DNA from: Chaetoderma sp. LZ-2023a
Taxonomy: Eukaryota > Mollusca > Caudofoveata > Chaetodermatida > Chaetodermatidae
NCBI GenBank assembly: GCA_034401795.1
Contig: CM067373.1
Location: 42,857,142-42,921,141, forward strand
Length of the DNA stretch: 64,000 nt
Direction: 5' to 3'
The notes beneath the pieces were generated by a model. The model did no database searches and had not been told where the DNA came from. It worked only from the letters and a program-made list of their open reading frames with translations. Numbering within the stretch: the first letter of the stretch is position 1; each line of letters opens with the position of its first letter. Below, in pieces: positions 34,400 to 44,600 of this stretch. The translations under genes and the position numbers were made by a program.

Positions 34400-35159
34400 C
34401 CCAGTCATTACGTCGCTATTTGTCCAGTCAGTCTATAAGAGGTGATTTTGCCGCGAGAGTCGTTGGTACTAAAGCAAACCCCTAGTAGACTGCTTGAACT
34501 TTTAGAAGCTGCCGCCGGGTTGATCCGATGTTCTCAGGGAGAAGTCCAGATGTGGGCCTTCTGAGTGTGCCTATTCCTAGTGATTTTAAGGGCCCCCCCC
34601 CCAAGGCGGTAGTTTATCTAACCAAGGTGTTTTGTGGTTTAAGGCCTCCGGCGGCTGTAAAGCTATGTGATCGGTTGAGTTAAGCGAGAACCTCTACCCT
34701 CGAATCTTTCGCTCCGAGCCTACATGGACTTGAGCGATATCAAAAATGTGAAGCACAAAAGATGCCACCCGCAAATCTGGCGGCTAATGCGAACGTTCTT
34801 AAGTGTGTATATGTATGTTCAAAAAGGTGACACCGCTAGCGGCACTAATTTATATCTTCAAATGGAGCAGAGTTCGAGATCGCTGCCCGCAAGTAGCAGC
34901 CAAGACAGTCAATACTTTTTTGGAATATCATAACAAAAAGAAAAAGGCCCCTACAAGAGCAGTTGAATTAATGAAGGCTTAAGACATTATATCTAAGAAT
35001 CGGTAAAGAAATAGAAGATACATTTAAAATTTAATGTACAATTTCAAGTCTCAGTAGAGTGGTAAAAGTGAATAAGTCACACAATTCCGTGAAAGCGGGT
35101 CTAGGTTTTGCCAATACAGAGGTTGGTAGATATAGTCCCAAGGTGCAATGTCACACAGT
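31987..35159. other. Unassigned left flank of the DIRS element
   Basis: 33120-33385 is a GC-rich island. 33541-34032 (plus) is open for 163 codons and includes a Gly/Ser/Cys-rich degenerate repeat (CDSHSCNGSS, GGGSGSCNGGS), but no known domain and no codon-use argument supports it. (GA)n lies at 34363-34394. CTATAAG at 34433-34439 could be a TATA element of a transposon. No RNA gene or named repeat is recognised. Confidence 0.4.
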
Positions 35160-35353
35160 GCAGGAAATGTCAATTTCCCTTTCTCCGAGATCTAACAATA
35201 CTCACCATTCTGTTACTTCTGATATACAGCTGGCCCTGACAGCGGCTCTAGGATTATAGACTTAGAAAGCTTTACCGACTCCTGGGAACCGGGTACTCGG
35301 CTCCCAACTGCCGAGTACCCGTTTACCATAGAGCTCATATTGTTTGCATAGCC
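35160..35353. repeat. DIRS left inverted terminal repeat
   Basis: 35198-35353 is the reverse complement of 48604-48760 with only one or two small differences. The outer 35160-35197 (GCAGGAAATGTCAATTTCCC onward) is unique to this end. Inside lies a hairpin GGGTACTCGGC..GCCGAGTACCC (about 35292-35323). Confidence 0.88.
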
Positions 35354-35406
35354 ACCAAACAAGAGAAAACTATGGCTTGCCTCCGTGGGGCTGGGAGGCT
35401 GGGTCC

Positions 35407-35508
35407 GTAACAGAATGGTGAGTATTGTTAGATCTCGGAGAAAGGGAAATTGACATTTCCTGCATTCTCCTTCGATCAATACTCACCATTCTGTTACTTC
35501 TGATATAC
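35407..35508. repeat. DIRS internal complementary region
   Basis: 35407-35463 is the reverse complement of the element's left edge (35160-35214). 35464-35508 is the reverse complement of the right edge (48731-48775). The two meet in the order right end/left end with no extra base, so the region is a template for the joined ends of a circular intermediate, the defining feature of DIRS elements. Confidence 0.88.
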
Positions 35509-36007
35509 ACCAGATTTGATCAGTAACCTGGTGGGAAGGGGCAAGCCATAAATGCTAATTTTGCCCCTTGGAGAAAGATTTTAGACTTCAAACTTGACTA
35601 ACGGAGACCTAAAAGGACCGTCAAGTTCACGGAACCGAATCACATTCGCGTCACAGCCCCCCCCCCTTTTTCCTCCTAAGAAAAGGGAGAGAACTAACGA
35701 ACATGTATCTCGCCTGAAAACACCAATATGCCAAGAGGGTTAACTACTCCCTGCATATTCCATGTATTAGCCTGGGAATGAGCATGAATATATAAAATGA
35801 ATGAACATGATACATATACATAATACAAAAAACTCTCACTTATTGAATTACCTTATGATAACAGGACTTCAGACGTACCGCCTCCAACCATTCACCGGTT
35901 CAGCCATCAGTGACACAATCTGGTTGACATCCTCTCGCCTGACCATGCCTGCTTTAGGATCTTTTCTTACCAAAGTGAAAAAAGGGGAAAAGCAGTGTGG
36001 TCACTAA

Positions 36008-37015
36008 CTATCGTTTCAAAACAGCTAAAGCGAGTGGATTGGCTGAGTCTGACACATCCCTCATATAGTAATCCGTAAATGAGGACTCACAGTGCCATTG
36101 TGCAACGGCCATGATGTCCTCTAACGGAACACCATTGTAAAGGGCGGTCGAGGTGGCTATTCCTCTGACATCGTGTGCCCTTACGCCCTGCACCTGGTGC
36201 CCAGTCGCCATCTCGTGAGTAGTCTGAATGCATTCGACCACCCAACGAGAGATAGTATCCATGGATGCGGCGCCATAAGGCTTTTTATGGCAGATCCACA
36301 GATGTCTATCGTTCGACCGTAACTAGTCAGTCCGTTTCTTGTACTTAGTCAAAGCACGGACCGGGCACCAGACACTGGCATCACGATCAAACCTAGTTAA
36401 CTTCGGTATAATGATCGGTTTGCTGGGATATCTCACAGATTGGTTCTTTGACATAAACTCTGCTCTTGGCAGAAGACGCAGACCTTCTCCAGAAACAATA
36501 AATCGGTTCCTCTCTGCCGAAAGCGCATGGATCTCACTGCGCCTACTAGCTGAGGAAGCTGCCAATAGAAAGACCGCCTTTAGAGTCAAATGCTTTAGAC
36601 TAGCCGAACGCAACGGTTCGAAAGGGTGCTTGGCCAGTACATTAAGCACTAAAGATAGACTCCAAACTGGAATGACTACCGGTTGTCTCGGGCGGAGATT
36701 GCTCATTTCCTTCAACATCACATTTAACTGGGCCACCTCTGGACTATCCCTGTTGGCTAGACAAGGGATAACTGATGCCAAAGCTGACTTGTATCCAGCA
36801 ACTGTGACGGGAGCTAGTCCTGAAAAGAACAGCTCACAGAGAAAGTCTGCTATTTGCTGAATAGTGGATTCAAAGGTATCAATACCCTTTTCTTCACACC
36901 AGTCTGCAAATCTGTTAACCTTGTTGTTATATGACTTGAAGGTTGACCTCCTTCTCGCAGCCGCGATGAAATCAGCAGCCTGTCGAGAAAAGCCTTCCGA
37001 CGTGGAACATTGTTT
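36008..37015 (-). pseudogene. DIRS tyrosine recombinase, split by one in-frame stop
   Basis: The recombinase frame begins around 37015, overlapping the end of RT/RNase H by about 55 codons. It has the SAM-like N-terminal domain (FADWCEEKGIDTF, VAGYKSALASVIP) and then the first catalytic Arg in SASRRSEIHAL (codon near 36539-36541). A TAG at 36323-36325 stops it after TKYKKRTD. The same frame resumes at once and carries the second box: HDVR (His near 36173-36175 and Arg three residues on), WHCESSFTDYYMRD with the Tyr nucleophile, and ends at 36008. The Arg, the HxxR pair and the Tyr are all present. The amber codon is the only break in the domain, so this is either a recent inactivation or, less likely, a readthrough stop. 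Confidence 0.85.
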
Positions 37016-39012
37016 GACAACATCCACGCAGTAAATTTGAACATTTCGGGACGCTCGTGTAGGAAGCGTCCCTTGGCCTGGGAGATTATGCTCGGAATCT
37101 CGGGCAACTGCACAGGACTTTCCACCAGCAGATCTAGAAGATCCGTGAACCACGCCCTGCTCGGCCAATACAGCGCTATTAGCAGGACGAGACACGGTTC
37201 CTCCCTGACCTTCACCAATACCTTCGGTAGAAGAATGGTGGGTGGGTACGCGTAAGCGTGCATCCCTCTCCAGCTTATCGCCAGAGCGTCTGTATCGACG
37301 GCATTTGGATCTGGAATCGGCGAGACATATGTCATGATTTGAGCATTTCCCTTTGTGGCGAACAAGTCCACGTTGGGTTTGCCCCAATGCTCGAAGATCC
37401 GTCGCAGCACCGGAGGGTTGAGGGACCATTCTGTTGCCAAGATTCTCTGTCTGCGAGACAAAGCATCTGCCAGAATGTTCAATCGGCCAGGAATATGAGC
37501 TGCTTTCAAAACAACCGAGTAATTCCTGCACCATTGAATCAAGTGCCACACCCTGATGCACAGGGTGGGCGACCTGGTCCCGCCTTGGCGATTTATATAT
37601 GATACTACTGTCGAATTGTCCGACCGTATCAATATCACCTTGCCCCTGATCATCGGAAGGAACTCTTCCAACGCCAGTTCCACTGCCATCATTTCCAACA
37701 GATTGATATGCAGCTGACTCTCCGGGAGAGTCCATGTGCCCGAGACCTGGTGTTCTCCCAGGCAGGCACCCCACCCTTCTAGCGATGCATCCGTGTAGAC
37801 GGACAGCTGGGGGTGGGGTAGGTGCAGCGAAACCCCATATAGGAGATTCTGACGCTGTTTCCACCAGAGAAGATGCGATATTATCGGCTCCAAAACTGGC
37901 ACCAGTTTTGACAGGGGTTCTGTTCTCTGTTTCCACAGAGACATCAGATACAACTGGATAGGCCTTCGCATTAGAGCAGCGTATGGGATAACCTGCTCCA
38001 TGGAGACCATCATGCCCAGCATCTGAAGGAACCGCCTCGCCTGAATGTGGTTTCCCACTCGAAAACTCCTGAGGATGGCTAACAGAGACACCACTCTGGG
38101 CTCTGACGGGTAAACCCTGCCCTCCTCGAGGTCGAATCGCATCCCCAAATAAACGAAATGTTGAGTGGGCGTCAACTCGGATTTCTCCTCGTTGACTATC
38201 CAGCCTAGATCTGAAAGTAACTTCAGAGTCAGAGCAGTATCCACGTTCAACCTGGCTGCCGAGCCTGCCTTGAGCAGCCAGTCGTCTATGTAGGTGTGTA
38301 GCGCCACGTTCTCTTTTCTGAGAAACGCTGTCACCGCAAGGACCACTCTTGTGAAAACCCTCGGAGCTGTCGACAGGCCAAACGGGAGAACTGTAAACTC
38401 CCATACTTGATTCTGAAACGCAAATCTCAGAAACCTGTGCCAACTCCGATTCATAGGAATGTGGAAATATGCATCTTTCAGATCGATCGATACACACCAC
38501 ATTCCTTTCCTCAATCCCGCCATTACCGACCTCGGCGTTTCCATCTGGAACCGAGGCGTATGGATAAACCAATTTAATGGCCTGAGATTGAGTATGGGTC
38601 TCCATCCCCCTGTGCTCTTGGGGACAAGGAACATGTTTGAATAGAAGCCTGGAGTGTTTCGGTTTGCTGGTTTTATTGCTCCCTTCAGAAGCAAACCCGA
38701 CACTTCCTTTTGAACGGCTTCTAACTTGTCTGGCTCCCTTGGTACGGGTGTCCAGACAGGTGCCAAAGACAGATTTTGTGGTGGAAAGTCCCACCACTCC
38801 GGCATGTAACCCTGGGATAACCATCCCAGGACCAGACTGTCTGACGTCACACCTCGCCAGGCCTCGACGAAACGTATATGAGCCTTCCACCCACCATAGA
38901 TGCCTCGATGTCTAACGGGGTTGTCCGGCTCGCAGTCCGCCCCCCCCCCCCCTTTCTTAACGAGAGAGAGTGAGAACCATTTCGTTCTAGGCATGACGGG
39001 TATAACTGGCAC
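36850..39012 (-). CDS. DIRS reverse transcriptase/RNase H, 720 codons, intact
   Basis: The frame is uninterrupted. The RT occupies about residues 95-300: LLKGAIKPAN, VPKSTGGWRPILNLRPLN, VSIDLKDAYFHIP (first Asp), LPFGLSTAPRVFT and the catalytic HTYIDDWLL (about 239-247). RNase H follows with YTDAS (Asp about 407), LLEMMA (Glu about 440), RSDNST (Asp about 465) and LADALSR (Asp about 516). A C-terminal segment with NVDLFATKGN and DTDALAISW is typical of DIRS-type polyproteins. A Gly run near residue 21 corresponds to a C homopolymer at 38941-38950, a likely spot for indel error, so the true start may lie elsewhere. It acts on the element's own RNA to make cDNA. Confidence 0.9.
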   Translation of the reverse strand: MPVIPVMPRTKWFSLSLVKKGGGGADCEPDNPVRHRGIYGGWKAHIRFVEAWRGVTSDSLVLGWLSQGYMPEWWDFPPQNLSLAPVWTPVPREPDKLEAVQKEVSGLLLKGAIKPANRNTPGFYSNMFLVPKSTGGWRPILNLRPLNWFIHTPRFQMETPRSVMAGLRKGMWCVSIDLKDAYFHIPMNRSWHRFLRFAFQNQVWEFTVLPFGLSTAPRVFTRVVLAVTAFLRKENVALHTYIDDWLLKAGSAARLNVDTALTLKLLSDLGWIVNEEKSELTPTQHFVYLGMRFDLEEGRVYPSEPRVVSLLAILRSFRVGNHIQARRFLQMLGMMVSMEQVIPYAALMRRPIQLYLMSLWKQRTEPLSKLVPVLEPIISHLLWWKQRQNLLYGVSLHLPHPQLSVYTDASLEGWGACLGEHQVSGTWTLPESQLHINLLEMMAVELALEEFLPMIRGKVILIRSDNSTVVSYINRQGGTRSPTLCIRVWHLIQWCRNYSVVLKAAHIPGRLNILADALSRRQRILATEWSLNPPVLRRIFEHWGKPNVDLFATKGNAQIMTYVSPIPDPNAVDTDALAISWRGMHAYAYPPTILLPKVLVKVREEPCLVLLIALYWPSRAWFTDLLDLLVESPVQLPEIPSIISQAKGRFLHERPEMFKFTAWMLSNNVPRRKAFLDRLLISSRLREGGQPSSHITTRLTDLQTGVKKRVLIPLNPLFSK

Positions 39013-39151
39013 CGCTGTTCCTGTCGCACAGGTGCGGTCCAGGCGGATATGAAGGGAGCTTTCGTACCCTCAGGTACGCTTCGGCCCCTTCTGTCCGCCC
39101 TTTGAGGCCTTACCCTTCCCCTTCCCCTTGCCCTTCCCGCCCCTAGGGCGG

Positions 39152-41080
39152 TCAGGAGCAACATTGGGGAAGGTAGGCGCCTCTACAACCTTCCTGGGCT
39201 TCTTCGCAGGCGGCGGCTCTGAAAACCCAGCTGAAGCAGGTCGCAACAGGCCTGGCTTTCGCCTTGCCCTTATGCTTCTTCTGATTCTTTGAAGGCTGTC
39301 CCGTTAGCAGTTTCCCCACAGCCCCTAGTGTGTGCGCTTGCCGCACTAGCTCTAGCTGTAGGTTTACCGCTAACCGATTCTGTGTGATACTGGCGGTGTC
39401 CTCTAAGATGGCCCGCGCTTGGCCACCGAAGATGCTAGGCCCTGTCAGGGGCGTCCCAAGAAGACGCTCCCTGACTGCCGTAGCCGGACGCATATGGTCA
39501 ATGACCATTTGCCTCCTGGACTTCGTCACTCGCGCTTGCACCCTTGCCAATGCGTCCATTGACAGCACCAAGCCGTCATTAACACATGAAAGCGCCACAG
39601 GTGGCACAGGGTGGCCTGCCCCTGCTTCAGCCCACACCGACTGAAGGAGACGATAAGAGTGGTTGACAGCACTCATAGCTGCCCTCACACCCTCATCACA
39701 TAGGGACAGGACTTCTTCCTGGTGTACTTGGGATTTATCCACTAGTGCCGGACCGGGGCCACCCGACCCGGCACTCTGGACTCCCAATACCCATCGGTCA
39801 TCCTCCGTGACCGACGGGACTACACCATACCTGTCATATTCCCCCCGCGGAATACGACATCTTGCCCGCACCTCCCTGGAGGCCGCAGGGAGCTGACCCT
39901 TGGTCATTAGTTGTTTGCTTTAAATAGCATCCAACAAATCTATGAACCGTGGATCCAGTCCCACTGACTGGATCCGGGCCGCGGGCAAAATCCCCGTCCT
40001 AATCGACGCAACCGATGGACGGGGCACATCTTCATCGGCCGTGGCCGAAACCACAGACGGGTCAACCCTGGCTAGCCATGCCAGAGCATCCGATCAATCT
40101 ACCTCCGACGAAGACACCCCGCAAACACGTCACCCGTTGACGTGCTCACGGGTCTGCCAACCACGGCCTCCCGGCAAGGAGCCACGGCTGACATGCCAGG
40201 CACTCCGCTACCACACGGTTCCGCCGCCACCCCATGGAACACTCCGGTCCATGGGGTAGGTCTGCACGGAAAACCGTACGGACCCGTAACAGTCGCGGAA
40301 CCGTAGCCAGACACGGGCGCCAACGGCACCCCACGTCCGGCTGCCGGACCAGGCGAGATAGGTGAGTACCACGCCTGGCCCGGCACACCCGTTCCCGTGA
40401 CGGCTGGTGACAAACCAAGCCGCCCGGAACCGATGCACGGTAACGGATTGGTCTCAGCCGCAGGCGGAGCCGCTGACCTGGCTTGCGCCAAACCAGACAA
40501 ATGGAGGCCGGTTCCGTCCAGGACGGAATCAACCTCCATATTCTCCACCTGCGGCTTCACGGGCCGCAGCAACCTCTCCTCCTCGGCCTCCTCGTCTTCG
40601 GACTCCGAAGAGCCGTCACTAGACGAGTCAACCGTGGTGCCATCCTGGCGGACGGCTCCCACACCTGACGGACCGGCCACCGCTAATGGACCACCCGGAG
40701 GTGGCCGCAGAGAGACAGAACCCGTCTGGCCGAAGCCAGACGGGACTGCCAGGGGGCCGTACGAGACGGCCCCCTCGGTAACCAGTCCAGAATCCTGTCC
40801 GAGGACAGGATCCGTACCAGGCATGGGGAGAAACTGCCCCCCCAACCTTTGGTAGCAGGGACGACACCAGCGTGGGCAGAACGCTATGCAGAAAACCCTG
40901 CATAGCCTGACCAAACCACGCCGGCGGTGCCATCTCCGCCACCTCCAGCTGGGGACGTGGAGCACCCCCACCGGCCGAACCGGGCGCTCCCCGATTTCGT
41001 CTCGGACCGCCTGACCCCGCGTCAGACCCAGCCAAGTCCTTCTGGGCAAGGAACTTAACCATCATTTCGACGGACCACAC
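39152..41080 (-). pseudogene. DIRS gag-like region, broken by frameshift and stops
   Basis: The frame opens at ATG 41080 (MWSVEMMVKF) and appears to shift at a G homopolymer (C7 on plus, 40837-40843) into a frame that is open to 40099. After further stops, including one in-frame TAA shortly before 39907, a third piece (39152-39907, 251 codons) runs to a basic, Lys-rich tail (PSKNQKKHKGKAKARP). The middle is acidic and Ser-rich (SSDGSSESEDEEAEEE). These features and the position upstream of RT fit a DIRS gag, but no zinc knuckle is present and gag proteins of this class are poorly conserved. The breaks make it a pseudogene here. Confidence 0.7.
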
Positions 41081-41094
41081 TGCACAAACATTAA

Positions 41095-41578
41095 TGTTGT
41101 GGATTCAATTCATGAGAATGTGTGAATGTAGTATTAAAGGGTTAATATAGTTATGTGAAGTTATGAATGGATATAATTGCCTACAGGTGTTTGTCACTGG
41201 TCGGGTAACTGTAGATTGCATGATGCATGTGGATAATAATTAGCACTTGACAAGTTGACAGCGTGTACCTACGCCTGGGCGTTGACTTATGAATGAATGA
41301 AGGGGTCGGGTTACCAGGAGGATAGCGTGTTTGGAGTGAGAATGCGTGGAGGTTTTTCGGGATTCTGCTTGGGAACTTACTACTATTAAGACGTCACTTG
41401 AATCGTCTGTAAATAGGGCTATAGATTGTAGTCAGTAGAGTCACAATATATTCATCAAAAAATTACACAACGAGAACTCTTGTCTGTCCATCCCAGTGCA
41501 TTTGTCGGCACCCAACCTGACTTCACTAAATTTGTGGGTGACAACTGGATTACTTATGCTACTTTCGCTCACTCCACA
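41095..41578 (+). repeat. BEL 5' LTR (484 bp)
   Basis: It begins TGTTGTGGATTC and ends CACTCCACA. Compared line by line, it is the same as 47094-47577. It should hold the element's promoter in U3; GTAAATAGGGCTATAG near 41410 is a possible weak TATA region. Confidence 0.94.
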
Positions 41579-41602
41579 TTTTATGGTGCCGTAACCAGGA
41601 TC
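41579..41602 (+). promoter_or_regulatory. Probable BEL primer-binding site
   Basis: TGGTGCCGTAACCAGG starts five or six bases after the 5' LTR. This is where a tRNA 3' end would pair to prime minus-strand DNA; TGG-initial text fits a CCA end. I do not name the tRNA. Confidence 0.6.
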
Positions 41603-41609
41603 TTAGAGA

Positions 41610-44600
41610 ATGGCCGACAAATCTAGATTGGTTAAGTCCCGTGGCGTGTATCGTGGACAGATCACAAAACAGCAGAATCGGGTGACGGAAATTCTTGCTA
41701 ATCAAGAACTCTCTAGTGATGATTGTGATACAGTAACTTTGGTTCTGGAAATATTTCGGGAAAAACTATCGCTAATTTCTAATTTGGATACGCAGATTTC
41801 GGAGTTAATAGAAGATGACGACGCACTTGAACGATTTCTAGAAGATGCGGATGATTACAATACTGAGGTAAGAGAGACTTTCTTCAAGTTTGAGAAACAA
41901 TTGAACCGCAAATTAACCCCTGTGCCGCCACCAGCTGACCCTGTTGAACCCGCTAGGCCCGTCAATCCAACATCACATAGACATATCAATCTTCCAAAAT
42001 TGGTGCTCAAACAATTTAATGGAAATGTGATAAACTGGTCGGAATTTCATGATTCATTCGAAGCAGCCGTAGGTCTAGACACTGAGCTTACCAACGTTCA
42101 AAAATTTCAATATCTTCGTGCACAGCTAATGGGTGAACCTGCTCGTGTCATAAGCGGACTGTCGTTGACAGATGCGAATTATGAACATGCTGTTGATTTA
42201 CTAAAAAAACGCTATGGTCAAAAACATCAGATTATTAACGCGTATATGCGAGCTCTATGGGAATTGCCGAAACCGCATTACACATTGGATTCGTTGCGCG
42301 ATTTCTACGATTCCCTAGAATCGCATATACGTGGTCTCTCTACTCTGGGCAAAACAATCGATTCATACGGAGATTTGTTAATTCCCGTGATTCTTGACAA
42401 GCTACCCCCAGATGTTCGTAAGCAAATCGCCCGCGACCACGAGGATGCTGCCTGGACAATTAAGGACTTACGTGCATCGTTGTTAAGGGAAATCAAAGTT
42501 CTCCAGGCAGGTGAGGTGACGTCAGCTTCCAGTGACGAGCATCACTCCTACTCAACAGCCGCTTTCTACACGCGTACGTCACCACGTCCATCCGGATCTC
42601 GACCCAGTGCTTCTTTAAACGTCCGTACTTCGCCTACAAAGGGTTACAAATGCGTTTTTTGCAAGGGTTCGCATTCTTCTATTGAATGCACAGTTATTAC
42701 GGACAAGCGTAAACGACACGACATAGTAGTACGAGACAAACTGTGCTGGAATTGTCTTGGAAACCACACTGCAAATAACTGTAATTCGCGTTTCAGATGT
42801 CGCACCTGCAAACGAAAACATCACACCTCCCTATGTCAGGAATCCGGGATTAAAGGTGCAGTGAATTCGGCTGGCGACGTTTTAAAGCCTTCTGATTCAA
42901 CCGGTGAAACCAAAGTTTCGTTAGCTACATCGAATGGTCCTGTGCTACTCAAAACAGCTATTGCTGAGATTTCAGCTGGGGGTCATGTTTCGACAGTTGC
43001 TATCCTTTTTGACGAGGGGGCGCAAAGGTCATTCATTACCCAAGAGACTGCAGATTTGTTAAATTTGAATTGTTCAGAAACAGAAAATGTCAAATTGTCA
43101 ACTTTTGGTAAACGTTCAGGTGTGCAATCGCTACCAGTTACAAATTTCCAATTGCATGCCAAAACGAGTACTGAACAGTTGCCAATTCGTGCTCTTGTGG
43201 TTCCTATAATTTCAACCCCAATGCATAATTACATAGATAAGTCTGTGGTTAATCTACCTCACCTCAAGGGCTTACAATTAGCCCATCCTTGTTCACGTGT
43301 TAACGAGGATGTAATATCGGTTCTTATTGGCGCGGATTACTACTGGTCCATCGTCGGTGATCGTGTTATCCGTGGTCCTGGTCCTACTGCTGTTCAATCT
43401 AAGCTTGGTTTTCTACTATCGGGACCAACAGCGTCAACAAACCACCACGTCCAAGGACGATACACGTCTGTCCATCACGTGAACGTAGATTCCCATTCCC
43501 ATGATCAAGATGTGTTCAATCTACAACGCTTTTGGGACCTAGAGACACTGGGTATTCGCGTCGACGAATTCGAACCCACCCATGACTACACCAGCTATAC
43601 CCAAACGCATATTCGCAAAGACGGTGACCATTACATCGCTAAGCTACCGTGGAAAGAGTACCACGATCCGCTACCTACGAATTACGGTGTCGTAGTTAAG
43701 AGGACGCGCGCCATGGTCCGACGACTCCCAGAAGACGTGCGTGAGCGGTACGACGAAATCATACAAGATCAGATTTCAAAGGACTACATTGAGCCCGTGC
43801 CCTCAGAGAACACTAACGACGGACATTATTTACCCCATCGTGCCGTTATTAAAGAATCATCTTCGACCCCATTACGCATTGTCTATGACTGTTCTAGTTC
43901 GCAAGGCAATCATGGTACGAGCCTTAATGATTGTCTACAACGGGGACCATCGCTACTCAATGATTTAACAGCGATTCTACTGCGTTTTCGTGCTCATCCA
44001 GTAGCCTTGTCAGGTGACATTCGTAAAGCATTTTTACAAATCGGACTTGATTCTGAGGATCGTAAGTACACCAAGTTCTTGTGGTTATCTAACTTTCGTG
44101 ATACAGAGAGTGACTTGAATGCCTTCCAGTTTAAGTCAATTCTCTTCGGTGCAGTAAGTTCACCCTTCATACTCAATGCTACGATTCGCCATCACCTAGA
44201 CGAGCAGAACTCGACAGTGACGCGTGATCTAAAACAGAACATTTACGTAGATAACGTTATTTCGGGATGCATTGATACAGCAAACGCAATACAATACTAC
44301 GATCAGGCAAATAACGTTATGACAACCGGTGGATTTCAGTTACATTCATGGTCTACTAACGACCCTGGATTACGTGATTATATCGATCGTGACGGATCCC
44401 TTAATCCGAATTCTCAGGTGAGTGTGTTAGGTGTTCTATGGGATACTCAAGGTGACAAACTCGCATATCCTAATAACATTAAGCTCACGACCGATTTGGA
44501 TGTACTCAGTAAACGCATGGTTGTACAGCAAATAGCCAAGCTGTATGACCCCCTTGGATATCTACTCCCCGTGTTCACACGAGCTAAGCTATTCGTACAA

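Noticed and set aside
37016-38890. N-terminal 600 codons of the recombinase frame as protein
   Set aside because: This part overlaps the RT/RNase H frame in another register and has no recognisable domain; only the part from about 37015 leftward looks like recombinase.
36339-40855. Plus-strand frames within the DIRS element
   Set aside because: They are antisense shadows of the gag, RT and recombinase frames, with no domain of their own.
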